Assembly (NCBI RefSeq): GCF_030159855.1
Contig: NZ_BSNG01000003.1
Span: forward strand, 1 to 64,000
From: Devosia yakushimensis
GTDB lineage: Bacteria; Pseudomonadota; Alphaproteobacteria; Rhizobiales; Devosiaceae
Reading direction: 5' to 3'
Length of the DNA stretch: 64,000 nucleotides
Below the pieces are notes generated by a model that searched no databases, had not been told where the DNA came from, and worked only from the letters and a program-made list of their open reading frames with translations. Position 1 is the first letter of the stretch. Every line of letters starts with the position of its first letter. The translations under genes and the position numbers were made by a program. Positions 33,342 through 42,289 of the stretch are shown piece by piece.

Positions 33342-34073
33342 ATGACCCAGCCCCTGTTGATGCCCAAGGCGACTGCCGTTTGGCTCGTCGACAACACTGC
33401 GCTGTCATTCGAGCAGATCGCGGCCTTCTGCACGCTGCATCCGCTTGAGGTCCAGGGCATTGCCGACGGCGACGTCGCAGGCGGGATCATGGGCGTCAAC
33501 CCGATCCAGAACGGCCAGCTGACGCGCGAGGAAATCGAAAAGGCCGAGGCCGATCCGAATTATCGCCTGAAGCTGAGCGAGCCCAAGGTGCGCGTGGCCG
33601 CTGCCAAGCGCAAGGGCCCCCGCTATACGCCCATTTCGCGCCGCAACGAGCGTCCCAATGCCATCAAGTGGCTGGTGCGCAACCATCCCGAACTCAAGGA
33701 CGCGCAGATCATGCGCCTGGTGGGCACCACCAAGTCCACCATCGAGTCGGTACGCGAAAGCACCCACTGGAATGCCGCCAACCTCACGGCCATGGACCCG
33801 GTGACGCTGGGCCTGTGCAGCCAGATCGACCTCGACCTTGAAGTCAAGCGCGCCTCCAAGGGCGGCCCGGGCGTGGACGAAGCCTATGAAGGCACCACGC
33901 TGATGACCGCCGAAGAAGCCATGGCCCGCTCCGGCAGCCGCGGCCATAGCGAGCAAGAGGGCGAGGAATTCGCCGAAGGCGACCATCGCCCGCACAGCCC
34001 GGCCCAGGAAGAGTTCGACGCGGACTCGGTCTTTGCCAAGCTCAAGTCGCTCAAGAGCGATACGGACAATTAA
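33342..34073 (+). CDS. trcR: TrcR, cell-cycle transcriptional regulator (DUF1013)
   Basis: 243-residue protein of the DUF1013 family, essentially restricted to alphaproteobacteria. It opens with PLLMPKATAVWLVDNTALSFEQIAAFC and has two helix-turn-helix-like regions (NTALSFEQIAAFCTLHPLEVQGIADGD and HPELKDAQIMRLVGTTKSTIESV). Some members have been named TrcR and described as RNA-polymerase-associated, SciP/CtrA-network linked regulators. The acidic C-terminal tail (residues 190-243) is probably disordered. Followed by a strong terminator. Confidence 0.9.
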   Translation: MTQPLLMPKATAVWLVDNTALSFEQIAAFCTLHPLEVQGIADGDVAGGIMGVNPIQNGQLTREEIEKAEADPNYRLKLSEPKVRVAAAKRKGPRYTPISRRNERPNAIKWLVRNHPELKDAQIMRLVGTTKSTIESVRESTHWNAANLTAMDPVTLGLCSQIDLDLEVKRASKGGPGVDEAYEGTTLMTAEEAMARSGSRGHSEQEGEEFAEGDHRPHSPAQEEFDADSVFAKLKSLKSDTDN

Positions 34074-34096
34074 ACCAGGTTTCCTGCCTGCATCAG

Positions 34097-34124
34097 ACCC
34101 CCGCGCAAGCGGGGGTTTTTGTTT
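34097..34124 (+). terminator. Intrinsic terminator after trcR
   Basis: ACCCCCGC-GCAA-GCGGGGGT hairpin followed by TTTTGTTTG, 23 bases after the trcR stop. Confidence 0.9.
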
Positions 34125-34193
34125 GCAATGCATAGATCTCGGCGGGCGGCCGCCTGGCAGACCACTAGTCGGCGCGGAACTTTGGTTCTTTCG

Positions 34194-34299
34194 CCTCCCT
34201 CCCCCTTGAGGGGAGGGATCGAGGGTGGGGGTCGCGGGGGCTTTTGCGCCGAGGCCGACAGACCCCCACCCCGGCCCTCCCCTCAAGGGGGAGGGAGGG
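34194..34299. repeat. Inverted repeat pair (family 2, CCCTCCCC-type)
   Basis: The 349-base gap between trcR and the Kef-type gene holds the trcR terminator and this element. The left arm CCTCCCTCCCCCTTGAGGGG with GGGAGGG...GGTGGGGGTC is repeated in inverse orientation on the right (GACCCCCACC...CCCTCCC). Each arm contains its own stem CCCCCTTGAGGGG. A single copy lies at 42194. No coding potential. Confidence 0.75.
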
Positions 34300-34422
34300 C
34301 AGAGCCGCTAGCTTTCTCCATGGGAGAGGCGTAGGCCACCGTCACCAGCGACACCATCTCGACAGCGCCACTTCCCAGCCGCATGATTTGTCCCAGCGAT
34401 CCTCGCCGAAAGAAGCGGTCGA

Positions 34423-36270
34423 ATGGAAAACAATATCCTGCTCGCCATTTTCGTTCTGCTCGCGGCCAGCGTGGCGCTGGCGCCGCTGGCCAAGGCGCTG
34501 GGGCTGGGCACGGTTCTGGGGTATCTGGCCGCTGGCATCCTGATCGGCCCCTATGGGCTGGGCCTGGTTTCCGATAGCGAACTGATCCGCCAGGTCGCCG
34601 AATTCGGCATCGTCATGATGCTGTTCCTGATCGGGCTCGATCTGCAGCCTTCCGAAGTCTGGCGCATGCGGCACAAGGTATTGGGCCTGGGCGTCACCCA
34701 ATTGCTCATCACCACCACCATCATCGCCCTGGCGCTGACCCTGACCGGCTTTACCCTCAACACCGCCATCATCATCGGGCTGGCGCTGTCCATGTCCTCG
34801 ACCGCCATCGCCATTCAATCCACCCAGCAGCGCGACATCACCCGCACCGATGCCGGCCGGGCGAGCCTGGCCGTGCTGCTGGTGCAGGATGTTGCTGTCA
34901 TTCCCGTGCTGGCGGCCATCCCCCTGCTCGCCATATCGGGCAGCCGCCATGCCGTGCATGAGGAAATCGATCACGCCGTGCAGGTCATTGCCGACCCGCT
35001 CGATTGGGTGACGCCGCTGATCCTGATCGGCGCCTTTATCGGCGCCATCATCGCCGGGCGCTATCTGGTCCGGCCGGTTCTGACCTATGTGGCGCGCACC
35101 GGCGTCCGCGAGGCGTTTACCGCGCTGGGGCTGGCTATCGTTTTCGGAGCGGCATTGCTGACCCAGCTCGAGGGATTTTCGCCCGCGCTCGGCGCCTTTA
35201 TCGGCGGCGTGCTGCTGGCCGATAGCGAATATCGCCATGAGCTGGAAAGCAATCTCGAGCCCTTCAAGGGCCTGCTGCTCGGCCTGTTCTTCATTTCGGT
35301 GGGCATGTCCATCGCCTTTTCGGTGCTGTGGTCCGAGCCCTTGCGCCTGCTCGCCTTGGTTGGGGGCTTTGTCGGCATCAAGATTGCCGTCATGTTCGCG
35401 CTTGCAACCCTGTTCCGCATGCACCTGGCCGACCGGCTGCTGCTGGCCATCCTGCTCAGCCAGGCCGGGGAATTCGCCTTCGTCATCCTGCAATTTGCCC
35501 AAAGCACGGGGGCGCTGAGCGCCGAGGACCACGGCTTGCTCGCCGTGGCCGTTGCGCTCTCCATGGCCACGACCCCGCTTCTGCTGCTGGCCTTCGACAA
35601 GCTGGTGGCGCCCCGGCTTGATGCGCGCAGCGCCCGCGACAGCGACGAGATTACCGAACACCGCAAGATCGTGGTGCTCGGCTATGGCCGGTTCGGGCAG
35701 ATCGTCACCCGCATGCTGCGGGCACAGGGGTTCGAGACCACGCTGATCGACGACGACCCGGCTCAGATCGAGCTGGTGCGCAAATTCGGCGTCAAGGTCT
35801 TCTATGGCGATGGTTCGCGCCTCGATCTGCTGCATGCCGCCGGCGTCAGCCAGGCCGATCTCGTTGTGATCGCGGTGGGCGGTGCCGACCGGATTTTGGA
35901 CATTGCCCGCAAGGTGCGGCGGCATTTTCCCCAGGTGACCATTGCCGCCCGCGCCATCGACCGGGGCCATGCGCACGAACTCATGGCGCTGGGGATCGAG
36001 GTTTTCGAACGCGAGACCTTTCTTTCGGCCATTAGCCTGGGAACCAAGGTGCTGGTGCAGCTGGGCGTGGCCCCCATCGACGCCCAGCACATGGCCCAGG
36101 CCTTCGAGCGGCATGACAATCAGCTGCTGACCGATTCCTTTGCCGTGCGCGAGGACGAGGATGCCTATGTCGGCATGGTGCGCCAATCGATGAGCCTACT
36201 CGACGAAACCATGCAGGGCGACCGCCCGCCCGCGCCGCTGGACAGGAAAGACTCGCCAAGGGCGGAATAG
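34423..36270 (+). CDS. Kef-type monovalent cation:proton antiporter (CPA2) with TrkA-N domain
   Basis: 615-residue K+/H+ antiporter-like protein. Twelve or so membrane segments in residues 1-385 (GYLAAGILIGPYGLGL, GIVMMLFLIGLDLQPSEVW, LVQDVAVIPVLA, LGAFIGGVLLADSEYRHELES, LSQAGEFAFVIL), followed by a TrkA-N/RCK domain with IVVLGYGRFGQIVTRML and YGDGSRLDLL. The layout is that of KefB/KefC. A glutathione-binding function is possible but not shown; no KefF/G ancillary gene is adjacent. Confidence 0.93.
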   Translation: MENNILLAIFVLLAASVALAPLAKALGLGTVLGYLAAGILIGPYGLGLVSDSELIRQVAEFGIVMMLFLIGLDLQPSEVWRMRHKVLGLGVTQLLITTTIIALALTLTGFTLNTAIIIGLALSMSSTAIAIQSTQQRDITRTDAGRASLAVLLVQDVAVIPVLAAIPLLAISGSRHAVHEEIDHAVQVIADPLDWVTPLILIGAFIGAIIAGRYLVRPVLTYVARTGVREAFTALGLAIVFGAALLTQLEGFSPALGAFIGGVLLADSEYRHELESNLEPFKGLLLGLFFISVGMSIAFSVLWSEPLRLLALVGGFVGIKIAVMFALATLFRMHLADRLLLAILLSQAGEFAFVILQFAQSTGALSAEDHGLLAVAVALSMATTPLLLLAFDKLVAPRLDARSARDSDEITEHRKIVVLGYGRFGQIVTRMLRAQGFETTLIDDDPAQIELVRKFGVKVFYGDGSRLDLLHAAGVSQADLVVIAVGGADRILDIARKVRRHFPQVTIAARAIDRGHAHELMALGIEVFERETFLSAISLGTKVLVQLGVAPIDAQHMAQAFERHDNQLLTDSFAVREDEDAYVGMVRQSMSLLDETMQGDRPPAPLDRKDSPRAE

Positions 36271-36397
36271 GTTTTTTGCCCTTCGTCATCGTACACTGAT
36301 CCAGCGGCTCCATCGTCCCCTCGCCCCTCAGGGGAGAGGTGAACAGACCCCGCAATTGCCCGTCGTTCAGCACAGCGGTTTTTGCGCAGGAAACGGT

Positions 36398-36424
36398 GGT
36401 TCCCGCTTTCGCGGGAATGACATC
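36398..36424. repeat. Palindromic repeat (family 1)
   Basis: Core TTCCCGCTTTCGCGGGAA followed by TGACATCG, the same unit as the right half of the pair at 1847-1928. Located between the Kef-type gene and the TauE-like gene; just before it is another GC-rich stem (CCCCTCGCCCCTCAGGGG). Confidence 0.75.
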
Positions 36425-36484
36425 GTGCTAGTTTGCTTATCTCGCCCTCGACTGCCCCTCCCTCCTGCCGGAATTCCCAGAGCA

Positions 36485-37246
36485 ATGTTCGACCCCTATT
36501 TCGTCACGGTCGCCGCGATCGCGGTGCTGATCGTCGGTCTCAGCAAGGCTGGTCTATTGGGTAGTCTCGGCATGGTCGGCGTGCCGCTGCTGAGCCTGGT
36601 CATGCCCGCCCGCGACGCGGCAGGCATGATGCTGCCGGTGCTGCTGGCCATGGATGTCATTGCCGTCTGGACCTATCGCAAGGAAGTGGACTGGCACATT
36701 CTCCGCATCATGCTGCCCGGCGCCGCCATCGGCACCATTGCCGGCTGGGTGCTCTGGTCCTTCGTTTCCGACGATGCGGTACTGCTGTTTGTGGGCGTGG
36801 TGACGCTGCTCTTCATTCTCGATGCCATCCTGCCGCTGCGCAAAAAGCTCGAGGGGCTGCCGCCCTCAAAACCCTGGGGCACGTTCTGGGGCGGCTTTGC
36901 CGGCTTCACCAGCTTTATCAGCCATACCGGCGGCCCGCCGTTCCAGATCTATGTGCTGCCCCAGCGCCTGTCGCCGGCCATCTATTCGGGCACGAGCGCG
37001 GTGTTTTTCGCCATCGTCAACACCGCCAAGCTGGTGCCCTACTTCTTCCTCGGCCAGCTCAATGTGCACAACCTGACCCTGTCCGCTTCGCTGATCCCGG
37101 TGGGGCTCATCGGCGTGCTCGGCGGGGTATGGCTGGTGCGCCGCATCTCCATGGTCTGGTTCTACCGCATCGCCTATTGGATGGTTTTCGTGCTGTCGCT
37201 CTACATCATCTGGAAAGGTGCGACGGGCCTGCTCGGCGGCGCCTAG
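36485..37246 (+). CDS. TauE/SafE family sulfite/anion exporter-like permease
   Basis: 253-residue membrane protein with about eight helices. The GLSKAGLLGSLGMVGVPLLSL and FAGFTSFISHTGGPPFQIYVLPQRL repeats match the two halves of the TauE/SafE family (DUF81). Members export sulfite, sulfoacetate or other organic anions; no sulfur gene is adjacent, so the substrate is open. The ATG is 3 bases after AGC; ribosome site weak. Confidence 0.88.
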   Translation: MFDPYFVTVAAIAVLIVGLSKAGLLGSLGMVGVPLLSLVMPARDAAGMMLPVLLAMDVIAVWTYRKEVDWHILRIMLPGAAIGTIAGWVLWSFVSDDAVLLFVGVVTLLFILDAILPLRKKLEGLPPSKPWGTFWGGFAGFTSFISHTGGPPFQIYVLPQRLSPAIYSGTSAVFFAIVNTAKLVPYFFLGQLNVHNLTLSASLIPVGLIGVLGGVWLVRRISMVWFYRIAYWMVFVLSLYIIWKGATGLLGGA

Positions 37247-37326
37247 AGGATTTCCGGCAATAAAAAAGGGCCGCAGCGTCTGTGCTGTGACCCTTCCTGT
37301 TCCGCTTTGGGGGAACAGCGTTCGCT

Positions 37327-37500
37327 TTATTGCGAACCTACCGTATATTTATAGAGTTCGTCCTTCACTTCGAGTTTTTTGCGCTTGAGTGCGCTGATCG
37401 CCAATTCGTCATACCGCGTGCTTTGCATCTCGGCCTGGATCTGGCGATCCAACTCCTGGTGGCGCCGTTCAAGCGCCGCAACATGGCCTTCAGTCGTCAT
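37327..37500 (-). CDS. DUF465 (YdcH-type) small helical protein
   Basis: 57 residues, an antiparallel helical hairpin: HVAALERRHQELDRQIQAEMQ, then the family-typical ISALKRKKLEVKDELYKY. AAGGAG lies at good distance from the ATG. Function of the family is unknown. It is divergent from another DUF465 gene only 155 bases away. Confidence 0.88.
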   Translation of the reverse strand: MTTEGHVAALERRHQELDRQIQAEMQSTRYDELAISALKRKKLEVKDELYKYTVGSQ

Positions 37501-37655
37501 AACAACTCCTTGAAGCTTGGTGGACATGGCGATGGTCACAAATAATTCACGCTTTGTCGACCACCTTCCGCTGCCCATGGGAAATCTGGTGCAAAACCTA
37601 TTGTGATCGGTTAACCAAGAATGACGGTTGAGGCGCTGGGGAAGCATTAAATTCG

Positions 37656-37871
37656 ATGTTGCCGCTGACCAAGGAACAGGAAGCCAGTCTGGGGTTGGAG
37701 CTGGCCACCAAACGCCAGGAACATTCCGATCTCAACGCTGCAATCGACACCCTGACACAGTCTCAGGTCGCCGATCGCATGCTGCTGCAGCGTCTCAAGA
37801 AGCGCAAACTGGCGCTCAAGGACCGCATCGTCCAGCTCGAGAATATTTTGTTGCCCGACATCATTGCCTGA
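37656..37871 (+). CDS. DUF465 (YdcH-type) small helical protein, second copy
   Basis: 71 residues: SLGLELATKRQEHSDLNAAIDTL, then MLLQRLKKRKLALKDRIVQLEN, the same helical hairpin as its divergent neighbour but only moderately similar. Precedes purE by 75 bases. Confidence 0.85.
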   Translation: MLPLTKEQEASLGLELATKRQEHSDLNAAIDTLTQSQVADRMLLQRLKKRKLALKDRIVQLENILLPDIIA

Positions 37872-37946
37872 GCCCGCTTCGGCTTGAGTTGCGCCCGCAT
37901 TTGCGCTACGTGCCGACTTTGCAACGACCGATAGGGATGAGGTCCT

Positions 37947-38441
37947 TTGCTCACCAAACCTGCTGTCGCCATCGTCATGGGTAGCCAGTCCGACTGGCCC
38001 ACCATGCGCCTCGCCGCCGAAACGCTCGAAACGCTCGAAGTCGAATATGAGGCGCGCATCATCTCGGCGCACCGCACGCCCGAGCGCATGGTGGAATTCG
38101 CCGCCGGCGCCCGCGCCGAAGGCTTCAAGATCATCATCGCAGGGGCGGGCGGCTCGGCCCATCTGCCCGGCATGATCGCGGCGATGACCCCGCTGCCGGT
38201 CTTTGGCGTGCCGGTCAAATCCAAGGCGCTCAACGGCCAGGATAGCCTGCTCTCCATCGTGCAGATGCCCGGCGGCATTCCGGTGGGCACGCTCGCCATC
38301 GGCGAACCCGGCGCCATCAATGCGGCCCTGCTGGCTGCGGCCGTCCTGGCGCTGTCCGACGAGGATCTGGCCGATCGGCTCGACAGCTACCGTGCCCAGC
38401 AAAGCGCGCGCGTGCCGCTCTTTCCCTCCGATACCGAGTAA
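37947..38441 (+). CDS. purE: N5-carboxyaminoimidazole ribonucleotide mutase (PurE)
   Basis: Purine biosynthesis: converts N5-CAIR to CAIR. The 164-residue class I PurE has IVMGSQSDWPTM, ISAHRTPERMVEFA, IAGAGGSAHLPGMIAA and VPVKSKALNGQDSLLSIVQMPGGIPVGTLAIG. A TTG start is used; there is no ATG at a suitable place and the first motif starts 9 residues in. purK follows after 6 bases. Confidence 0.96.
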   Translation: MLTKPAVAIVMGSQSDWPTMRLAAETLETLEVEYEARIISAHRTPERMVEFAAGARAEGFKIIIAGAGGSAHLPGMIAAMTPLPVFGVPVKSKALNGQDSLLSIVQMPGGIPVGTLAIGEPGAINAALLAAAVLALSDEDLADRLDSYRAQQSARVPLFPSDTE

Positions 38442-38447
38442 TCGCCC

Positions 38448-39536
38448 GTGACCAGCGACCTCTCCGCCCTGCCCCCCGGCAGCATGATCGGCATTCTGGG
38501 CGGCGGGCAATTGGGCCGCATGCTCTCCCTGGCCGCCAGCAAATTGGGCATGCGCACCCATATCTATTGCCCGGACGCCAATAGTCCCGCCTTCGAGGTG
38601 ACCCCGCACAAGACCGTCGCCGCCTATGACGACGAGATGGCTTTGGCCGCCTTTGCCGATGCGGTCGACGTCATCACCTACGAATTCGAGAATGTGCCGG
38701 CGGCGACCGCCGAATTCCTCGCCGCCAGAAAGCCGCTGCGGCCGGGTGCCAGGGCCCTGGCCATCTCGCAGGACCGGTTGGCGGAAAAGTCGTTCCTCGC
38801 CTCCAAGAACATTCCCGTGGCGCCCCATCGCGCCGTCGCAACCCCTGCCGATCTCGACGCCGCCATGGAGGAGTTGGGCCTGCCGGCCGTGCTCAAGACC
38901 ACGCGGCTGGGCTATGACGGCAAGGGCCAGCGCGTCATCCGCGAGCGGAGCGAGGCGGCGGAAGCCTTTGCCGCGCTCGAACCCAAGCCGCTGGTGCTCG
39001 AAGCCTTCGTGCCCTTCGAGAAGGAAATCTCGGTGGTCGTTGCCCGCAACCTGCCCGGCGAAGTGAGAAGCTTCGACGCCGCCGAAAATATGCACCGGCA
39101 CCATATTCTCTTCACCAGCACCGTGCCCGCCGATATTCCGCCGGGCCTGGAAAAACACGCCGCCATGCTGGCCAAGGTGATCGTGGTCGCCCTCGATTAT
39201 GTGGGCGTATTGGGCGTCGAATTCTTCGTCGTGCCCGGCGAGCGGCCCAGCCTCATGGTCAACGAAATCGCCCCGCGCGTGCACAATTCCGGCCACTGGA
39301 CCGAGGCGGTCTGCCTCACCGACCAGTTCGAACAGCATATCCGCGCCATTCTCGGCTGGCCGCTGGGCGATCCGGCGCGGCTCGCCGATGTGGTGATGGA
39401 AAATCTCGTTGGCGACGAAGTCGGCATCGTGCCGGACGGCATTGACGGCAATACCCAGCCCCATCTCTACGGTAAGACGGAAACCCGTCCGGGCCGCAAA
39501 ATGGGTCATGTGAACAGGATCGTGCGGGGCGCTTGA
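38448..39536 (+). CDS. purK: 5-(carboxyamino)imidazole ribonucleotide synthase (PurK)
   Basis: ATP-grasp enzyme that carboxylates AIR to N5-CAIR using bicarbonate. The 362-residue product has IGILGGGQLGRMLSLAA, TYEFENVP, LGYDGKGQ, and the ATP-grasp metal site NEIAPRVHNSGHWTEAV. GTG start. Forms an operon with purE, completing the two-step bacterial pathway. Confidence 0.97.
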   Translation: MTSDLSALPPGSMIGILGGGQLGRMLSLAASKLGMRTHIYCPDANSPAFEVTPHKTVAAYDDEMALAAFADAVDVITYEFENVPAATAEFLAARKPLRPGARALAISQDRLAEKSFLASKNIPVAPHRAVATPADLDAAMEELGLPAVLKTTRLGYDGKGQRVIRERSEAAEAFAALEPKPLVLEAFVPFEKEISVVVARNLPGEVRSFDAAENMHRHHILFTSTVPADIPPGLEKHAAMLAKVIVVALDYVGVLGVEFFVVPGERPSLMVNEIAPRVHNSGHWTEAVCLTDQFEQHIRAILGWPLGDPARLADVVMENLVGDEVGIVPDGIDGNTQPHLYGKTETRPGRKMGHVNRIVRGA

Positions 39537-39558
39537 GGGATCGTGGCACGGTGTGGGC

Positions 39559-40251
39559 CTACCGCCCCAGCCACTTCTCCATAGCCGCCGTCACGGAGGC
39601 CGGATTTTCCATTGTCGGCAGATGCGCGCTGTCGGGAAAGACCACCAGCTCCGCCCCGGCAATGCCGCCGGCCATTTCCTCGGCTAGCTCCAGCGGGGTC
39701 AGAATATCGGCCTCGCCCACGCCAACCAGGGTCGGCACCGTAACAGCGCCAAGACCCGGCCGCGAATCGAGGCGCCCCAGAATCGCGGTCTGCTGGCGGA
39801 TATAGGCCTCCTGCCCGACGCGCTCGGACATGGCCTGCACCTCTTCGGCCAGGGGCGTACCCAGATGCTGCGGCGCCAGGAGCGAGGTGAGCAGCGCCCG
39901 CGACACCCCGATGAACTTGCCCAGCCGGATGCTCTCAATGCCCGCGCGACGCTTGGCCCGTCGCTCCTCGTCATCGGGCCGGGCGCTGGTATCGAGCAGC
40001 GCCAGATGGGTGACGCGCTCGGGCGCCTGCCGCATGATTTCGAGGGCGACATAGCCACCCATCGAAAGCCCTGCCAGAGCAAAGCTGGCCGGCACTTGCG
40101 CCAGCACCCGCGCGGCCATGGCCGCAATCGAATCGTCCTGCGTCAGGTCCGCGACCATGGGCGAAATATCGCTTCCGATCGCCGCCAGCGGGTCGCGCCA
40201 CAGCCGGCTATCGCATAACAGGCCCGGCAAGAGCACGAGATTGCGGGACAT
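39559..40251 (-). CDS. Alpha/beta hydrolase
   Basis: 230-residue alpha/beta hydrolase. It has LVLLPGLLCDSRLW near the start, the nucleophile elbow AGLSMGGYVAL, a catalytic Asp candidate in VGVGEADILTPLEL and the His in FPDSAHLPTMENP. Start at MSRNLVLLPG; the frame is open upstream but unrelated. Substrate unknown. Convergent with purK. Confidence 0.88.
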   Translation of the reverse strand: MSRNLVLLPGLLCDSRLWRDPLAAIGSDISPMVADLTQDDSIAAMAARVLAQVPASFALAGLSMGGYVALEIMRQAPERVTHLALLDTSARPDDEERRAKRRAGIESIRLGKFIGVSRALLTSLLAPQHLGTPLAEEVQAMSERVGQEAYIRQQTAILGRLDSRPGLGAVTVPTLVGVGEADILTPLELAEEMAGGIAGAELVVFPDSAHLPTMENPASVTAAMEKWLGR

Positions 40252-40472
40252 CCTGATCTCCAACAGGTTAAACACCTGACGCAAACTGCTCCGCCATGGG
40301 TACAGGAGCAAGCCCATGCACGGTTTTTCTGAGCGTGATAGTGGACAAGCCTGCGGGCTTGGGCTATAGAGCCACCCACGGTGACTGGCTCTGCTGGTCG
40401 GCGGCGTGGTTGTTTTGGCCTCGGCGCTATCATTCAAACACATTGTCTAAGCTTCGAAAGGGCGGTTGACCT

Positions 40473-40739
40473 TTGCAAGTAGTCGTTCGCGATAACAACG
40501 TTGACCAGGCGCTGCGCGCGCTGAAGAAAAAGCTGCAGCGCGAAGGCGTCTTCCGTGAAATGAAGCTGCGCAACTACTACGAGAAGCCCTCCGAAAAGAA
40601 GGCACGCCAGAAGGCCGAGGCCGTGCGCCGCGCCCGCAAGCTGGCCCGCAAGCGCGCCCAGCGCGAGGGCGGTCTGCCCGCTCCTGCCGCTGCCCGTCCG
40701 ACGACCGCTCGTCCCGGCGCTCCGGCTGCCCGCAGCTAA
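40473..40739 (+). CDS. rpsU: 30S ribosomal protein S21
   Basis: 88-residue S21: VVVRDNNVDQALRALKKKLQREGVFREMKLRNYYEKPSEKK core and a basic Ala/Pro-rich C-terminal tail (PAPAAARPTTARPGAPAARS). The only start that includes the first strand is a TTG, with AAAGGG upstream. The tail is longer than in E. coli S21 (71 residues). Terminator follows. Confidence 0.95.
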   Translation: MQVVVRDNNVDQALRALKKKLQREGVFREMKLRNYYEKPSEKKARQKAEAVRRARKLARKRAQREGGLPAPAAARPTTARPGAPAARS

Positions 40740-40760
40740 GCTGTCAGCATCAAGATTTCA

Positions 40761-40789
40761 AACGCCGTCCTTCGGGGCGGCGTTTTTTG
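40761..40789 (+). terminator. Intrinsic terminator after rpsU
   Basis: ACGCCGTCC-TTCG-GGGCGGCGT hairpin (one G-U pair, UUCG tetraloop) followed by TTTTTGTTTT. Confidence 0.92.
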
Positions 40790-40868
40790 TTTTGGCTTAT
40801 GCCAAGTGATGCGGCTGCGTCCTACTCCGACCCACAACCTGCGTTTTCCTGAAGAGCCCGCTAAACGA

Positions 40869-40898
40869 GGGTTCGCGCTTTCGCGGGAATGACCCGGC
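40869..40898. repeat. Palindromic repeat (family 1), partial
   Basis: GGGTTCGCGCTTTCGCGGGAATGACCCGG: one half of the family 1 unit with one mismatch in the left arm. It sits at the 3' end of the MFS transporter gene, downstream of the rpsU terminator. Confidence 0.65.
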
Positions 40899-40909
40899 GG
40901 GGCAGGCGC

Positions 40910-42133
40910 TCACGTCTCCGGCGGGGCGTCCGCCACGGGCCGGGCCGAAATACGACGCCAAAGGGCAAGCCCGAGCGCCAGCGCGGCCATGATCGGCAGC
41001 AGCGTCACGATGGCGCTGCGCGCATCGGGAAAGAGCAGGCTTGCCAGGGTTGAACCCACAAAGCCGCCACCCACCTGGAAAACCCCGGTCAATGCTCCGG
41101 CCGCCCCGGCAATGGTGCCGAAGCCGGCCATAGCGGCGGCCGTGGTGCTGGGGCCGATAAAGGCCAGCGCCAGCATCCACAGCCCCACGGGGATCATGAC
41201 CGCGAGCAGCGAATCGGGAAACAGTCGCGGCCCGATGGCAAAGCCAAGCCCGGCCAGCACGAGCAGCAGCAGCCCGATCCGCACCATCTGCAAGCCCGAG
41301 GCCCGCCGCGCCACCTGCCCGGCCACCAGATTGCCTGTGATGAACGAGCCGGTCTGGATCAGCATGGTCATGGCGAATTGAAACGGGGTAAGCCCGATAT
41401 CGTCGAGCAGCACGAAGGGCAGCAGCGCCGAAAAACCGTAAAAGCCGCCAAAGGCGATCGCCAGCAGCAGAGCCGGCGCCATGAACTGGGCAGAGGCCAG
41501 CAACCGCCGGTAATTGGCGAGAATGCGAATGGGATTGAGCGGCACCTGCGCCGCCACCGGCTGAGTCTCGCGCGCGCCCAGGGACAGCATGACGATGATG
41601 GCCAAGCCAAACCCCGCCATCACCACAAACATCAAGTGCCAACTGCCCGCCAGCAACAGCGCGCTGCCCAATGTCGGCGCCACCGCGGGCGCGACAGTCA
41701 GGATCAGGTTGATCAACGTCAGAATGCGGATCGATTCCGACCCCACGAACTGATCGCGCACCATGGCGCGGGAGAGCGCGACGCCAGCCGATACGCCGAT
41801 GCCCTGCAGCGCTCGCCCGGCCAGCAGCATTTCAATACTGGGCGCCAGCGCTGCGACCAGGCTTCCCAGCACATAAAGCGCGAAAAAACCGATGGCCACG
41901 GGCTTGCGGCCGAAGCGGTCCGAGAGCGGCCCACAGACCAGTTGCGCCAGGGCGAAGGCGCCGAAATAGACCGAAAGGGTCAGCTTTCCCATGGCCTCGG
42001 TGGTCGCCAGATCGGCCACCAGTGTCGGCAGGGCGGGCGCATAGAGCGTGATGCTGAGCGGCCCCGCCGCCACCATCAGCCCGCCGATAATGGCCGTGCG
42101 CCGCGCGCTCATGGGCTGGGTGGGGGATGTCAT
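40910..42133 (-). CDS. Bcr/CflA-type MFS drug exporter
   Basis: 407-residue major facilitator of the DHA1 type with 12 membrane helices. Visible: PLSITLYAPALPTLVADL, the loop 2-3 motif GPLSDRFGRKPV, the antiporter motif C-like GIGVSAGVALSRAMVRD and NLILTVAPAVAPTLGS, typical of Bcr/CflA proteins exporting bicyclomycin, chloramphenicol or similar. No regulator adjacent. Substrate inferred from family only. Confidence 0.9.
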   Translation of the reverse strand: MTSPTQPMSARRTAIIGGLMVAAGPLSITLYAPALPTLVADLATTEAMGKLTLSVYFGAFALAQLVCGPLSDRFGRKPVAIGFFALYVLGSLVAALAPSIEMLLAGRALQGIGVSAGVALSRAMVRDQFVGSESIRILTLINLILTVAPAVAPTLGSALLLAGSWHLMFVVMAGFGLAIIVMLSLGARETQPVAAQVPLNPIRILANYRRLLASAQFMAPALLLAIAFGGFYGFSALLPFVLLDDIGLTPFQFAMTMLIQTGSFITGNLVAGQVARRASGLQMVRIGLLLLVLAGLGFAIGPRLFPDSLLAVMIPVGLWMLALAFIGPSTTAAAMAGFGTIAGAAGALTGVFQVGGGFVGSTLASLLFPDARSAIVTLLPIMAALALGLALWRRISARPVADAPPET

Positions 42134-42193
42134 GGTAAGAGTCCAATAAGTTGAAGCAGAAAGATGGCGGGCCGAGCGGCATCAGTGGTCACA

Positions 42194-42238
42194 AGACCAC
42201 CCCCACCCCGGCCCTCCCCTTCAAGGGGGAGGGAGTGC
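42194..42238. repeat. Repeat (family 2, CCCTCCCC-type), single copy
   Basis: ACCACCCCCACCCCGGCCCT followed by CCCCTTCAAGGGGGAGGGAG: the right arm of the element at 34194-34299, nearly identical, in the gap upstream of the MFS gene. Confidence 0.75.
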
Positions 42239-42289
42239 AAGAGCCGACGGCTTCTGCAGGAAAAATAAGAACCCCTTTAGAAGAGACAT

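Noticed and set aside
34342..36186. Long open frame antisense to the Kef-type antiporter
   Set aside because: Gln/His/Gly-rich shadow frame; the plus-strand protein is unambiguous.
37647..39509. Long open frame antisense to purE-purK
   Set aside because: Shadow of two well-supported genes; no ribosome site or motif.
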